A stretch of DNA of 64,000 bases from CAYFPX01 sp964519895. GTDB lineage: Bacteria > Myxococcota_A > UBA796 > CAJQPC01. Below are positions 16,706 through 27,924 of this stretch, piece by piece (position 1 is the stretch's first letter; each line of letters starts with the position of its first letter). Under the pieces are notes generated by a model. That model made no database searches. It worked only from the letters and a program-made list of their open reading frames with translations, and was not told the DNA's origin. The translations under genes were made by a program, and so were the position numbers. The stretch covers positions 10,088 to 74,087 of the forward strand of contig CAZFLE010000024.1 in NCBI GenBank assembly GCA_964519895.1, in the 5' to 3' direction.

Positions 16706-19297
16706 ATGAGCTCTCAGCTGCACCAGTCCGCCCCCGAACAGACCGCCCCCGACCGAGCACAGGGACCCTCCTCGGGCGGCGGCGGCGGGCGCGGCAACGC
16801 TGCGGCCCTGGACCAGGCCCGCGGCGGCGGACGGGGCCTGGGCGCAATCGCAGGGATCGAGGGCTACAAGGGCGATCCCGCTCGGCTGGCCCAGCTGATC
16901 GAGGGGGGCTTCGGCCAGGGCTTCGGGGGCACCCAGGTCCAGGAAGGCGACACTTCGGGCAGCGCCGTCGCGACGTCCCAGGGCAGCACAGTGACCGTGG
17001 GCAGCGACTTCGCCGACATGAGCGCCGAGGAACAGGACTTCGTCCTGGCCCATGAGTTCGCCCACCAGGCCCAGCAGACCTCAGGCGAGTTCTCGCCGTC
17101 GTCCAAGGGCGCGGTCGAGGCCGACGCGAACACCGCTGCCGCCACGGTGCTCGGGGGCGGCCGGGCCAACCTGGCCGCGTCGGCGAGGCCGGGCCAGGCC
17201 TACAATTGGGAGTGGTCCGACGTCGCCGAGACGGCCCTGAACGTCGCGACCTTCGGTGCCTACGGGGCTGCGACCAGCGTGGCCGAGTGGACCCTGGAGC
17301 AGATCGGGGGCCCCAGTGACCTGTTGCGGTGCGTGCAACAGGCCGGCGAGACGGTCGCCAAGGAGCTGATCGACCAGCTGGCCACGGCAAACGTGAGCGT
17401 GCTCATCGCGTTCATCACCGGCAACCCGACCCACGCGCTGGTGACCTACATCCTGGGCAAGCTGGACTCCGAGCAGATCGCCGAGGTGCTGGGTGGACTG
17501 ACCACCGAGCAGCTCGTGGGCTTCATCGCGTTGCTGGCAGCCGGGCCCTTCCTGCTCTACATCCTGCCGGCGATCGCCCTGTTGGAGCCCGAGCAGCAGG
17601 AACAGGTGCTGTCCGCCTTCAGCCCCGAGGCCCTGGGCCGGGCGTTGCTCGCCCTCCCCGAGACAACCCGCGAGCTGCTCCAGGCCGCGGTGAACACCGC
17701 CTGGCCGGTGGGTGTGGGCATGTCCCTGGACGCCGGGCTCGGCGCCACGTTCGGCTACCCGATCTACCTGGGCGTCGACGCCTTCTTGGAGGTGAGCCAC
17801 TCCGCCCCGGACACCATCCGGATGAAGCGCGGCGGGCAGCTGACCGAAGCCTTCGACACAGGCGTGGGCGCCGGCGGTTTCATCGGGTTCGGCGGCCAGG
17901 AGACCGGCGGGGGCAACCGCGAAGGGGGCTTTGGAATCGGCGCCGAGGCCGGCGCGCAATTCCAGGCAGGCCTCAAGCAGTGCGTGAGCCAGACCTTTGA
18001 GTTCCCGGTGATGAACGACGCGGGCTTCTCGGCCTTCCTGCTGATGGCCGCTGGGGTCAGCGAAGGTGCCGTGTTCCAGCTGGCGAGCGTGTTCATCGAC
18101 GAGCTCCGAGCGCTCAACCCGATGAACTACAACACCGCGAACAAGTTCGAATTCAAGGTGTTCGCCGAAGGCAACGCCGCGGCCCAGGCGGGGGTCAGGA
18201 CGGCCGGCGAGAACACCGAGGAAGGCGGATCGACCTGGGACAGCTCCGAAGGTTCTCGCGACACGGGCGGGCGGCCACCGTGGTACGACCTGCGCAGCCT
18301 GATCCGTGCCAGTGTCACCGGAAACGCTGCGGCCGAAGCCGGGGTGAGCGCCGAGATGGAGGTCAAGAGCTTCACCGACAACCCGGACGGCACCCGGGTG
18401 CCCAGCGAGATGGAGTTCGCGCTGGGCGCCGAGGGCTCGGCCACCGCGGGCATCGTGCACGCGATCCCAATCCTGTCGGGCATGATGGGGCAGCTCCCGT
18501 CGTTCGAGACCGGGGGTGGGGTCAAGGTCGTCTGGCAGGTGTCCGGCAGCCCGGACGACGAACAGGGGGTCTTCAGCGAGCCCAGCGTTCACCTGATCGG
18601 CAAGACGGGCGCGGGTTTCGACCGACTCGAAGGAGCGGGCAGCGAGACGGACATCGAGCTGGGCACCATCGGCCCCGAGACCTTCGCGTCGGTGGAGAAT
18701 TTCCTGGCCGCCCAGCGCGGTGCGACCTTCCGACGGCGGGCGTCGATCGGCGGGGACTTCGGCCGATCCTATGTCTCGGCCCTGAATCGTCAGGGCACCT
18801 TCAACACGATGCTCCCTTCCGAGTATCGCCGCTACGGCTTCCGGGTCGAGGGCTACATCGACGTCACCTGTGCCATCACCAGCGATCAGATCCGCGGTAT
18901 CTACAACGACGTGATCTCCGGGGCCCAGGAATACGCCGAGGGTGGGCCTGTGCTTCAGTCTCTCCAGAACGACGTCATCGCCCTGCTGACCGGCGGCGAG
19001 GTCTCGCCGGCGCTGTCGGGCACCGTTCGCAGCGTCGCCCAGCGGCTCCTGGACTCACTGACCGAACTCGACTTCAGCGGCGTGTTCGGCCTGGGGGCCG
19101 CGGCGGGGGCCCAGGCCTCGGAAGGCGCCAAGGTCCGCCTGGAGGGCAACGTGGCCGGCGCGATCACCTATGAGCGGAACCTGCTCGAGGAGCTCGGCGA
19201 CGGGGCCAGGCCCACTGTGGAGCAGCTCGAGAACCTGATCCGCAACATCGGCACGGCGGGGTCGGCCCTGCTCGACGTGCCGGCCGAGAACGCCTGA
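16706..19297 (+). CDS. Large protein with N-terminal DUF4157-like HExxH metalloprotease motif
   Basis: 863 aa, ATG at 16706. A Gly/Ala-rich disordered N-terminus (to ~45) leads into a domain with VLAHEFAHQAQQ (His116, Glu117, His120), the zinc-protease signature in the setting typical of DUF4157. DUF4157 proteins are often encoded near extracellular contractile injection systems or act as their cargo. No sheath, tube or baseplate gene is in this window. The rest is Gly- and Ala-rich with one hydrophobic stretch (GFIALLAAGPFLLYILPAIALL, about residues 272-293) and beta-rich regions; no other domain was recognised. There is no classical signal peptide. The UGT-type gene starts 7 bp downstream, suggesting co-transcription. 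Confidence 0.7.
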   Translation: MSSQLHQSAPEQTAPDRAQGPSSGGGGGRGNAAALDQARGGGRGLGAIAGIEGYKGDPARLAQLIEGGFGQGFGGTQVQEGDTSGSAVATSQGSTVTVGSDFADMSAEEQDFVLAHEFAHQAQQTSGEFSPSSKGAVEADANTAAATVLGGGRANLAASARPGQAYNWEWSDVAETALNVATFGAYGAATSVAEWTLEQIGGPSDLLRCVQQAGETVAKELIDQLATANVSVLIAFITGNPTHALVTYILGKLDSEQIAEVLGGLTTEQLVGFIALLAAGPFLLYILPAIALLEPEQQEQVLSAFSPEALGRALLALPETTRELLQAAVNTAWPVGVGMSLDAGLGATFGYPIYLGVDAFLEVSHSAPDTIRMKRGGQLTEAFDTGVGAGGFIGFGGQETGGGNREGGFGIGAEAGAQFQAGLKQCVSQTFEFPVMNDAGFSAFLLMAAGVSEGAVFQLASVFIDELRALNPMNYNTANKFEFKVFAEGNAAAQAGVRTAGENTEEGGSTWDSSEGSRDTGGRPPWYDLRSLIRASVTGNAAAEAGVSAEMEVKSFTDNPDGTRVPSEMEFALGAEGSATAGIVHAIPILSGMMGQLPSFETGGGVKVVWQVSGSPDDEQGVFSEPSVHLIGKTGAGFDRLEGAGSETDIELGTIGPETFASVENFLAAQRGATFRRRASIGGDFGRSYVSALNRQGTFNTMLPSEYRRYGFRVEGYIDVTCAITSDQIRGIYNDVISGAQEYAEGGPVLQSLQNDVIALLTGGEVSPALSGTVRSVAQRLLDSLTELDFSGVFGLGAAAGAQASEGAKVRLEGNVAGAITYERNLLEELGDGARPTVEQLENLIRNIGTAGSALLDVPAENA

Positions 19298-19303
19298 CCC
19301 GCG

Positions 19304-20509
19304 TTGCGCATCCTGCTCTCCGGGCTCTCCGGATCCCTGGCCCACGCCTCTCGTGTCGTCGCCCTGGGCCGCGCGCTCGCCGAGCGAGGCCACGAGGTGC
19401 ACCTGGCCGGTGGGCCCGGCTTCCTGGACGACCCGATCCTGGTGTCGTCGGACGAATTCATGCGACACCGGGTCGCCGAGCCCAGCCTGGCCCAGATCAT
19501 CGGTCAAGGCCAGGGCCCGGGCTGGTTCGATCGTGCTCTGGCCGACGATCGAGCCCTGTTGGAGCGGGTGGCCCCCGACCTGGTGGTGTTCGACAACCGG
19601 CGCACTGCAGGGCTCGCTGCGAGGCTCGCCGGTGTGCGCACCCTGAGCCTGACCAACGCCCCCTTGCTCGGTCCGCACCTGGGGTGGTCGCCGAGCGTCG
19701 AGAGCTTCCTGGGTCTGTTGGGCCCCGTGCTGGGTCTGGACCCGGAGCGGCTGCGCCAGAACCCGAGCCTGGCCGGCCGGGCGCCCCACGAGCCCGTGCC
19801 CCTGCAGCAGGCGCTCGTGCCTCCGGCGCTGCGGGCCGGGCTGGAGCGGGCCGGCCTGCCGGTCCCACCGGCGCTGCACCACCTGTCCCTCGGCGACGTC
19901 ACCGCGGTCTGCGACCACCCGGCGCTCCACCCTCTCCAGGACCCCCCGCCCGGGGTCGAGCCGGTGGGGCCGGTCCTGCCGTGCCTCCGGGTCGGGCTGC
20001 CGCGTTGGTGGGACACGCTCTCCCCGGATCGCCCGGTGGTGCTGGTGAGCTTTGGTTCCACCGGCACGCTGACCGCTCGGGATGCCGTGCTGCAGGCCCT
20101 GTGCGCGCTGGACGTCCAGGTGCTCGCCACGGGCCTCGCGCCCGATCAGGCCCCCTCTGGCGTCCGGGCCGCGTCCTGGCTGCCCGGCGCCGAGGCCGCT
20201 GCCCGAGCGGACCTGGTGGTGTGTCATGGCGGCAGCGGCACCATCTACCAAGCCCTGGCCGCCGGCACACCCGTGGTCTGCCTGCCGGGCCACCTGGAGC
20301 AGGCCCTGAACAGCCTCGCGGCGGCCCGGGTGGGCGTCGGCGTCACCGTCGCCGCGCGGGTGGCAGTCGGTGCGCCGGACGAGCTCAGCGCCATGTTGGC
20401 GCGTGCCCTGGACAACCAGACCCTGCAAGAGCGGGCCCAGGCCCTCTCGGCCCAGCTGGATCCGGCCGCGGCGGTGGACCGTTGTGTCGCGCTGGGTCTG
20501 GGCTGCTAG
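19304..20509 (+). CDS. UGT-like glycosyltransferase (GT1, GT-B fold)
   Basis: 401 aa from a TTG at 19304, seven bases after the preceding stop. The N-terminus MRILLSGLSGSLAHASRVVALGRALAERGHEV is the acceptor-side Rossmann start of UGT-type enzymes. The C-terminal domain has VVLVSFGSTGT and WLPGAEAAARADLVVCHGGSGTIYQALAAGTPVV, the donor-binding signature with its His and Gly-rich turn. Such enzymes glycosylate lipids or secondary metabolites; nothing nearby names the acceptor. Its stop overlaps the stop of the convergent lipoprotein gene. Confidence 0.82.
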   Translation: MRILLSGLSGSLAHASRVVALGRALAERGHEVHLAGGPGFLDDPILVSSDEFMRHRVAEPSLAQIIGQGQGPGWFDRALADDRALLERVAPDLVVFDNRRTAGLAARLAGVRTLSLTNAPLLGPHLGWSPSVESFLGLLGPVLGLDPERLRQNPSLAGRAPHEPVPLQQALVPPALRAGLERAGLPVPPALHHLSLGDVTAVCDHPALHPLQDPPPGVEPVGPVLPCLRVGLPRWWDTLSPDRPVVLVSFGSTGTLTARDAVLQALCALDVQVLATGLAPDQAPSGVRAASWLPGAEAAARADLVVCHGGSGTIYQALAAGTPVVCLPGHLEQALNSLAAARVGVGVTVAARVAVGAPDELSAMLARALDNQTLQERAQALSAQLDPAAAVDRCVALGLGC

Positions 20510-21819
20510 AAAATCTCCACCTCGTTCACCACCAACCCCAACCCATCGATCGTCGTATAGCGCAAAATCCCCTCCGCGAACGCGATCCCGCCACCGAAGT
20601 CAGTGCCCACCCCCTCGACGAGATCCGTGCTCGAGATCTCACCATCCCGCGTTCGTCCCAACCGAACGGCCCAACCATCGCCCTCCCGGCCGACCCAAGC
20701 CACGAACGCACCGTCGCTGGACAGCGCCACCTGGGCGACCTGTTCCCGAGCCAGGAAGGGCACGTCGTCCACCACCACGTGCCACGATCGGTCCCCAGTC
20801 TCCTCTGGGGTCCGGCCCAGCCACGCCAGGTGCTCGCCGTCGGCGCTCCAGACAAGCGGCAGGTCTCCGACGCCCCCTTGGGGCCGGCCGGGCTTGCCGT
20901 CTCGGTAGACCCGCAGGACGCCGTCGTCCTGGGCCCACCAGGCCACGTGCTGACCGCTGGGGTCGAACTGGGGCCCCGGGTGTCCGACCCGCTCGTGCTG
21001 GACACCCGAGACGCCATCCACCCGCACGTCCCAGCGTCCCTCGACCTGCTGGGGCAGGGCCCAGCGGTCCCCGCGAGGCGCATGGACTGGGCTGCCCAGG
21101 TCGGCGAACGGTCCGTCGTCGACGCCGTTCCGCACCGACCAGAAGCCGTCGCTGCGCTGCACCACCAGGGTCAAGACGTCGCCGCTGGCGCTGAAGGCCG
21201 CGGCGATCGGGGTGCCGCTCAGAGGGGTGGCGTGCCCGTCGCGCACCAGGACCTGACCCTCTGTCCCCTGGGCGGCAAAGGCCAGGTGCCCGCCACTCGG
21301 CGACAGCACGGGCGGCCCGACGTCGGCCCAGGTCCCGACCGCCTCGCCGTCGAGCAGCACTTGCCAGCCACCGTCGACCTGGCCCTGCCAGGCGAGGTGT
21401 TCACCGTCCGTGCTCACCGCGATGCCGACCTTGCCCAGCGCCGCGAAGGCCGCTGTCGCCTGCCCCGCCACGACCACCCGCCAGCCCTGGCCCGATCGCT
21501 CGCCCCAGGCGACCCGCTGTCCCCCAGACAGGAGCACCGGCGTGCCGTCCAGCACGCCCCCCAGGCCACTGGCCACCGGGCGCCCGTCGTGGATCACCTC
21601 CCAGGACCCGTCCGTTTGGGTCCGGACCCGGGCGTGGTGCGCCAGGTCGGGGGTCAGGACCAGGCTGGCGTTGAGCTCGCTGCGGGGCACGAGCAGCTTG
21701 GAGCGGACGGGCACCAGCAGCGGTTGGCGCACGGGAGCTGGAGGGGACACGGGCACCTCATGGGCTTCGGAACCACAGGCGGTCAGGGCCAGCCCGAGCA
21801 GGGGAGAAGTGAGCGACAA
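20506..21819 (-). CDS. WD40/TolB-like beta-propeller lipoprotein
   Basis: About 437 aa. I chose the TTG at 21819 because GGAG lies nine bases upstream and it gives a clean lipoprotein signal (SLTSPLLGLALTACGS). The mature protein is a run of ~45-residue repeats with GEHLAW, GGHLAF, GQHVAW and GEHLAW strands and intervening DG-x-W-x-V segments, typical of TolB-like propellers. It is probably a periplasmic or outer-membrane scaffold; the ligand is unknown. It diverges from the RecQ gene, with 90 bp between starts. Confidence 0.72.
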   Translation of the reverse strand: MSLTSPLLGLALTACGSEAHEVPVSPPAPVRQPLLVPVRSKLLVPRSELNASLVLTPDLAHHARVRTQTDGSWEVIHDGRPVASGLGGVLDGTPVLLSGGQRVAWGERSGQGWRVVVAGQATAAFAALGKVGIAVSTDGEHLAWQGQVDGGWQVLLDGEAVGTWADVGPPVLSPSGGHLAFAAQGTEGQVLVRDGHATPLSGTPIAAAFSASGDVLTLVVQRSDGFWSVRNGVDDGPFADLGSPVHAPRGDRWALPQQVEGRWDVRVDGVSGVQHERVGHPGPQFDPSGQHVAWWAQDDGVLRVYRDGKPGRPQGGVGDLPLVWSADGEHLAWLGRTPEETGDRSWHVVVDDVPFLAREQVAQVALSSDGAFVAWVGREGDGWAVRLGRTRDGEISSTDLVEGVGTDFGGGIAFAEGILRYTTIDGLGLVVNEVEIF

Positions 21820-21909
21820 CGCGGGGACTCCGGGCGGCGAGCTTAGCCTGCCGACCACACCGCCCAGCGCGAGGATAGCGGGTGCTGGACCCCTGCCCGG
21901 CCACTGGGA

Positions 21910-23901
21910 ATGGACCTCGACCAGCTGCTCATCGATCGGTTCGGATTTCCGGCGTTCCGCCCGGGGCAGCGCGAGGCGATCACTTCGCTCCTGGCGGGCG
22001 AGGACCTGCTGTGCATCCAGCCCACGGGCCACGGCAAGTCCCTGATCTACCAGGTCTCGTCGGTGGTCCTGGGCGGGGTGACGCTGGTGATCTCCCCGCT
22101 GCTGGCCCTGATGCGGGACCAGCTGGACCACCTGGAGCGGCGCTTTGGCATCCCGGCCGCGAGCATCAACAGCGACCAGGACGACGCCGAGAACGAGCGG
22201 GCGCGGGCGCTGGCTGCGAGCGGGCACATCCAGATCCTCTTCGTGGCACCCGAGCAGCTGGACAACGTCGAGCGGCTCGCTTTCCTCACGTCCCTGGACC
22301 TGCGGCTCGTGGTGGTCGACGAGGCCCACTGCATCTCCACCTGGGGCCATGACTTTCGGCCAGCCTATCGGGAGATCGCTCGCCTGGTGGCCGCGGTCCG
22401 CGAGAGCGACGCGGTGCGGGTGTTGGGGCTGACGGCGACGGCCGACAGTCGAACCGAGGAAGACATCCGGGGTCAGCTCGCGCCGATCCGGGTCATGCGT
22501 CGGTCGATGGACCGCCCCAACCTGGCCCTGGCGACCCACCGCGTCCACGGCATGGGCGAGAAGCTCGCCTGGCTCCACGACCGGCTGGGCCGGTGGGAGG
22601 GGGTGAGCCTGCTGTACTGCGCGACCCGGGACAACACGGAGATGGTGGCCGAGTACCTGGCCGAGCGGGGGCACCGGGTGGCCGCCTACCACGCCGGACT
22701 GCCGCCGGATCGCAAGCGCACGCTCCAGGCGGCCTTCCTGGACGGCCAGTACGCGGCCATCGCGGCCACCAACGCCCTGGGCATGGGCATCGACAAGTCA
22801 GACCTGAGGGCGGTCGTGCACGTGGACGTGCCGGGCTCGATCACGGCTTGCTACCAGGAGGTGGGCCGCGCCGGACGCGATGGCCTGCCAGCCCGAGGCG
22901 AGCTCCTGTGGGACCCCGACGACCGCCGGATCCAGGAGTACTTCATCCACTCCGCTCGGCCGAGCCGCGGGGACTTCGAGAAGCTCCAGGGACTGATCGA
23001 CCAGGAGCCGCGGCGGCTGACGGACCTGAAGCGCCTGAGCGGCCTGCACCCCACCCGGGTCACGGTCGTGGTGGCCGAGCTGGTCGAGCAGGGCTTCGTG
23101 GTCAAGGAGGCCCGCAAGCGGACCCAGTACTACGTGGGCACGGGCCGGCCCGGCGCCCCCGAGCTGACGCGCTACGAGCGCCAGGAACAGGTCCGACGAG
23201 AAGGCCTGGCCCGCATGATGGCCTACGCCGATGGGCAGACCGGCTGCCTGATGCAGACCCTGCGCCAGTGCCTGGGCGACGACCACGCCGACACCTGCGG
23301 GCGGTGCGGCGGCTGTCTCGGCGTCCCGCCCGAGCCCCTCGACGGCGCCCAGGCCAGCGCCTGGCTCGCCGAGCGGCCTGTCGCCCTGGCCGGGTACCGC
23401 CGGGACATGGCGGCGGGCCGGGCGCTGTTCGACAGCAGCCGGCGGTCGCCGGCCTTTCGGGCCTTCATGGGCGGGCGGACCCAGGGCCGGTCGGATCCCG
23501 CGGTGCTCGAGCGCCTGGTCGCGGTCGCCAGGACCCTGGGGGACTTCGTCGCGGTCGTGCCCTTGCCCACGGGCAGCTGGGCGGCAGGCCCCCAGGTCGC
23601 CGATCACCTGGCCCGGGCCCTGGGCATCCCGGTGGCCTCGGTGCTGGCTTGGGGTGCGCAGCCCGAGGCCCGGCAGGGCACCCTGCTCAACAACGACCAG
23701 CGCCGGGCCAACGTCGCCGGCCGCATGGTGGCCGAGCACCCCCCGGACGGCGACCTGTTGTTGCTCGACGACTACGCCGGCTCCAGCGCCACCCTGCGCG
23801 AGGCGGCCCGGGCTCTGAAGGCCGTGGGTCACCAGGGGGCGCGGATCCCGCTCACCGTCGCCCGGGTGCGCTGGCGGCTGGGCAGGCCAGGCATCGTCTG
23901 A
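21910..23901 (+). CDS. RecQ-type DNA helicase fused to a phosphoribosyltransferase-like domain
   Basis: 663 aa, ATG at 21910. Superfamily 2 helicase motifs are in order: FRPGQREAI (motif 0), PTGHGKS (Walker A, residues ~38-44), the DEAH box in VVDEAHCISTWGHDFRP (~137), LGLTATA (motif III), GMGIDKSDLRAVVH and QEVGRAGRDG (motifs V and VI). A Cys cluster (CLMQTLRQC...CGRCGGC, ~435-470) forms the RecQ zinc site. In place of an HRDC domain, the C-terminal ~130 residues look like a ComF-type phosphoribosyltransferase with the PRPP-loop motif LLLLDDYAGSSATLREA. Similar fusions occur in other bacteria. The enzyme should unwind DNA 3'-to-5' in recombination or repair; the transferase part may sense nucleotides. 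Confidence 0.9.
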   Translation: MDLDQLLIDRFGFPAFRPGQREAITSLLAGEDLLCIQPTGHGKSLIYQVSSVVLGGVTLVISPLLALMRDQLDHLERRFGIPAASINSDQDDAENERARALAASGHIQILFVAPEQLDNVERLAFLTSLDLRLVVVDEAHCISTWGHDFRPAYREIARLVAAVRESDAVRVLGLTATADSRTEEDIRGQLAPIRVMRRSMDRPNLALATHRVHGMGEKLAWLHDRLGRWEGVSLLYCATRDNTEMVAEYLAERGHRVAAYHAGLPPDRKRTLQAAFLDGQYAAIAATNALGMGIDKSDLRAVVHVDVPGSITACYQEVGRAGRDGLPARGELLWDPDDRRIQEYFIHSARPSRGDFEKLQGLIDQEPRRLTDLKRLSGLHPTRVTVVVAELVEQGFVVKEARKRTQYYVGTGRPGAPELTRYERQEQVRREGLARMMAYADGQTGCLMQTLRQCLGDDHADTCGRCGGCLGVPPEPLDGAQASAWLAERPVALAGYRRDMAAGRALFDSSRRSPAFRAFMGGRTQGRSDPAVLERLVAVARTLGDFVAVVPLPTGSWAAGPQVADHLARALGIPVASVLAWGAQPEARQGTLLNNDQRRANVAGRMVAEHPPDGDLLLLDDYAGSSATLREAARALKAVGHQGARIPLTVARVRWRLGRPGIV

Positions 23902-23944
23902 CCGCCTCCAGAAGCCAACACGGGCGCCCGAGCCCGGTGGTACC

Positions 23945-26800
<2,856 letters not shown>

Positions 26801-26822
26801 AGCTCGGTCGAGGAGCCTGCCT

Positions 26823-27914
26823 GTGACCCTGATCCCGCTCCTGCTCGCCTGCACAGGGGGCACGCCCTCGACCGACTCGGCCACCGACTCCGCCCCGATC
26901 GAGCCCTGGTGCGCCAGCCACGACGGCGACGAGTTCGGAACCCTGGTGGGTTGCTACGGCCTGCTCGACACGGTCGCCGGCACCGGCGAGATCGGCACCA
27001 AGGGCTACAACGGCTGGGACGACAGCTTCGAGGGTGGATCGGCGCTGGAAGCCGAGCTGTCCCGGCCTCACATGACCATGGCCGACGCCCAGGGCAACCT
27101 GTACATCGCCGACAAGGACGCGCACGCGGTGCGCAAGGTCGACACCGCGGGCATCATCACCACGGTCGCCGGCACCGGGGTCGCAGGGGACGACGGCGAC
27201 GATCCCGGCCAGGGGGACGAGCGGCGGCTGAGCTCTCCCAACGGCCTGTGGGCCGGCGCCGACGGCACGGTCTGGATCCACGACATGGGCAACTCAAAGG
27301 TGCGCAAGCTCACGCCCGACGGGGAGCTGACCACGCTGTTCGAGACCGGTGGCTCCAGCACCGGCCGGGGGCTGTGGGTGGCCGACGACGAGTCCCTTGC
27401 CTACGTCTCCTGCGGCTCGACCCTGCGATCCTGGACGCCCGACGACGGCGTCCAGACCCATGCATCGGGCTTCTCGTCCCTGGGCAGCGTGGTCGTCGAC
27501 GCCGACGGCCTGGCAGTGGCCGCGGACCGGGGCGGCCACGACGTCACCCGGGTGCACGCGGACGGCTCGACCGAGGTCATCGCCGGCACCGGCGGCACCA
27601 CCGGCGGCGGCGACGGTCAGGCGGCCCTGGACACCGGACTGTCCGAAGTCCGCGGCCTCTGGTTCCATCCCCTGGGTGGCTACTTCCTGGCCACCCACAG
27701 CGGCGGCCAGATCTGGTACGTCGACACCGACGGCATCATCCACCTCTTCATCGACGGCGACCAGGACCACAGCCACAGCGGCGACGGCGAGCGCTTCGAC
27801 ACGCCGGGCAAGAAGATCAGCGAGCCCCGGGCCATCACCATGGACGCCCTGGGTCAGCTGATCATCACCGAGAACGACGCCGGCTTCATTCGCGTGGTGG
27901 CCCGGGCGGAGTGA
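26823..27914 (+). CDS. NHL-repeat lipoprotein
   Basis: 363 aa from the GTG at 26823, with GAGGAG about nine bases upstream. The very short signal TLIPLLLACTGG supplies the lipobox Cys, followed by a Ser/Thr/Asp linker. The body is an NHL-type six-bladed propeller: GNLYIADKDAHAVRKVD, ITTVAGTGVAG, GTVWIHDMGNSKVRKL and EVIAGTGGTTGG are diagnostic blades. Such proteins usually bind carbohydrate or protein at the cell surface. It follows the MopE-like gene by 22 bp, probably in one transcript. Confidence 0.82.
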   Translation: MTLIPLLLACTGGTPSTDSATDSAPIEPWCASHDGDEFGTLVGCYGLLDTVAGTGEIGTKGYNGWDDSFEGGSALEAELSRPHMTMADAQGNLYIADKDAHAVRKVDTAGIITTVAGTGVAGDDGDDPGQGDERRLSSPNGLWAGADGTVWIHDMGNSKVRKLTPDGELTTLFETGGSSTGRGLWVADDESLAYVSCGSTLRSWTPDDGVQTHASGFSSLGSVVVDADGLAVAADRGGHDVTRVHADGSTEVIAGTGGTTGGGDGQAALDTGLSEVRGLWFHPLGGYFLATHSGGQIWYVDTDGIIHLFIDGDQDHSHSGDGERFDTPGKKISEPRAITMDALGQLIITENDAGFIRVVARAE

Positions 27915-27924
27915 CCCCCGCCGA

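Noticed and set aside
17081..18592. Minus-strand open frame opposite the DUF4157-like gene
   Set aside because: No recognisable features, and the plus frame carries HExxH and a ribosome site context.
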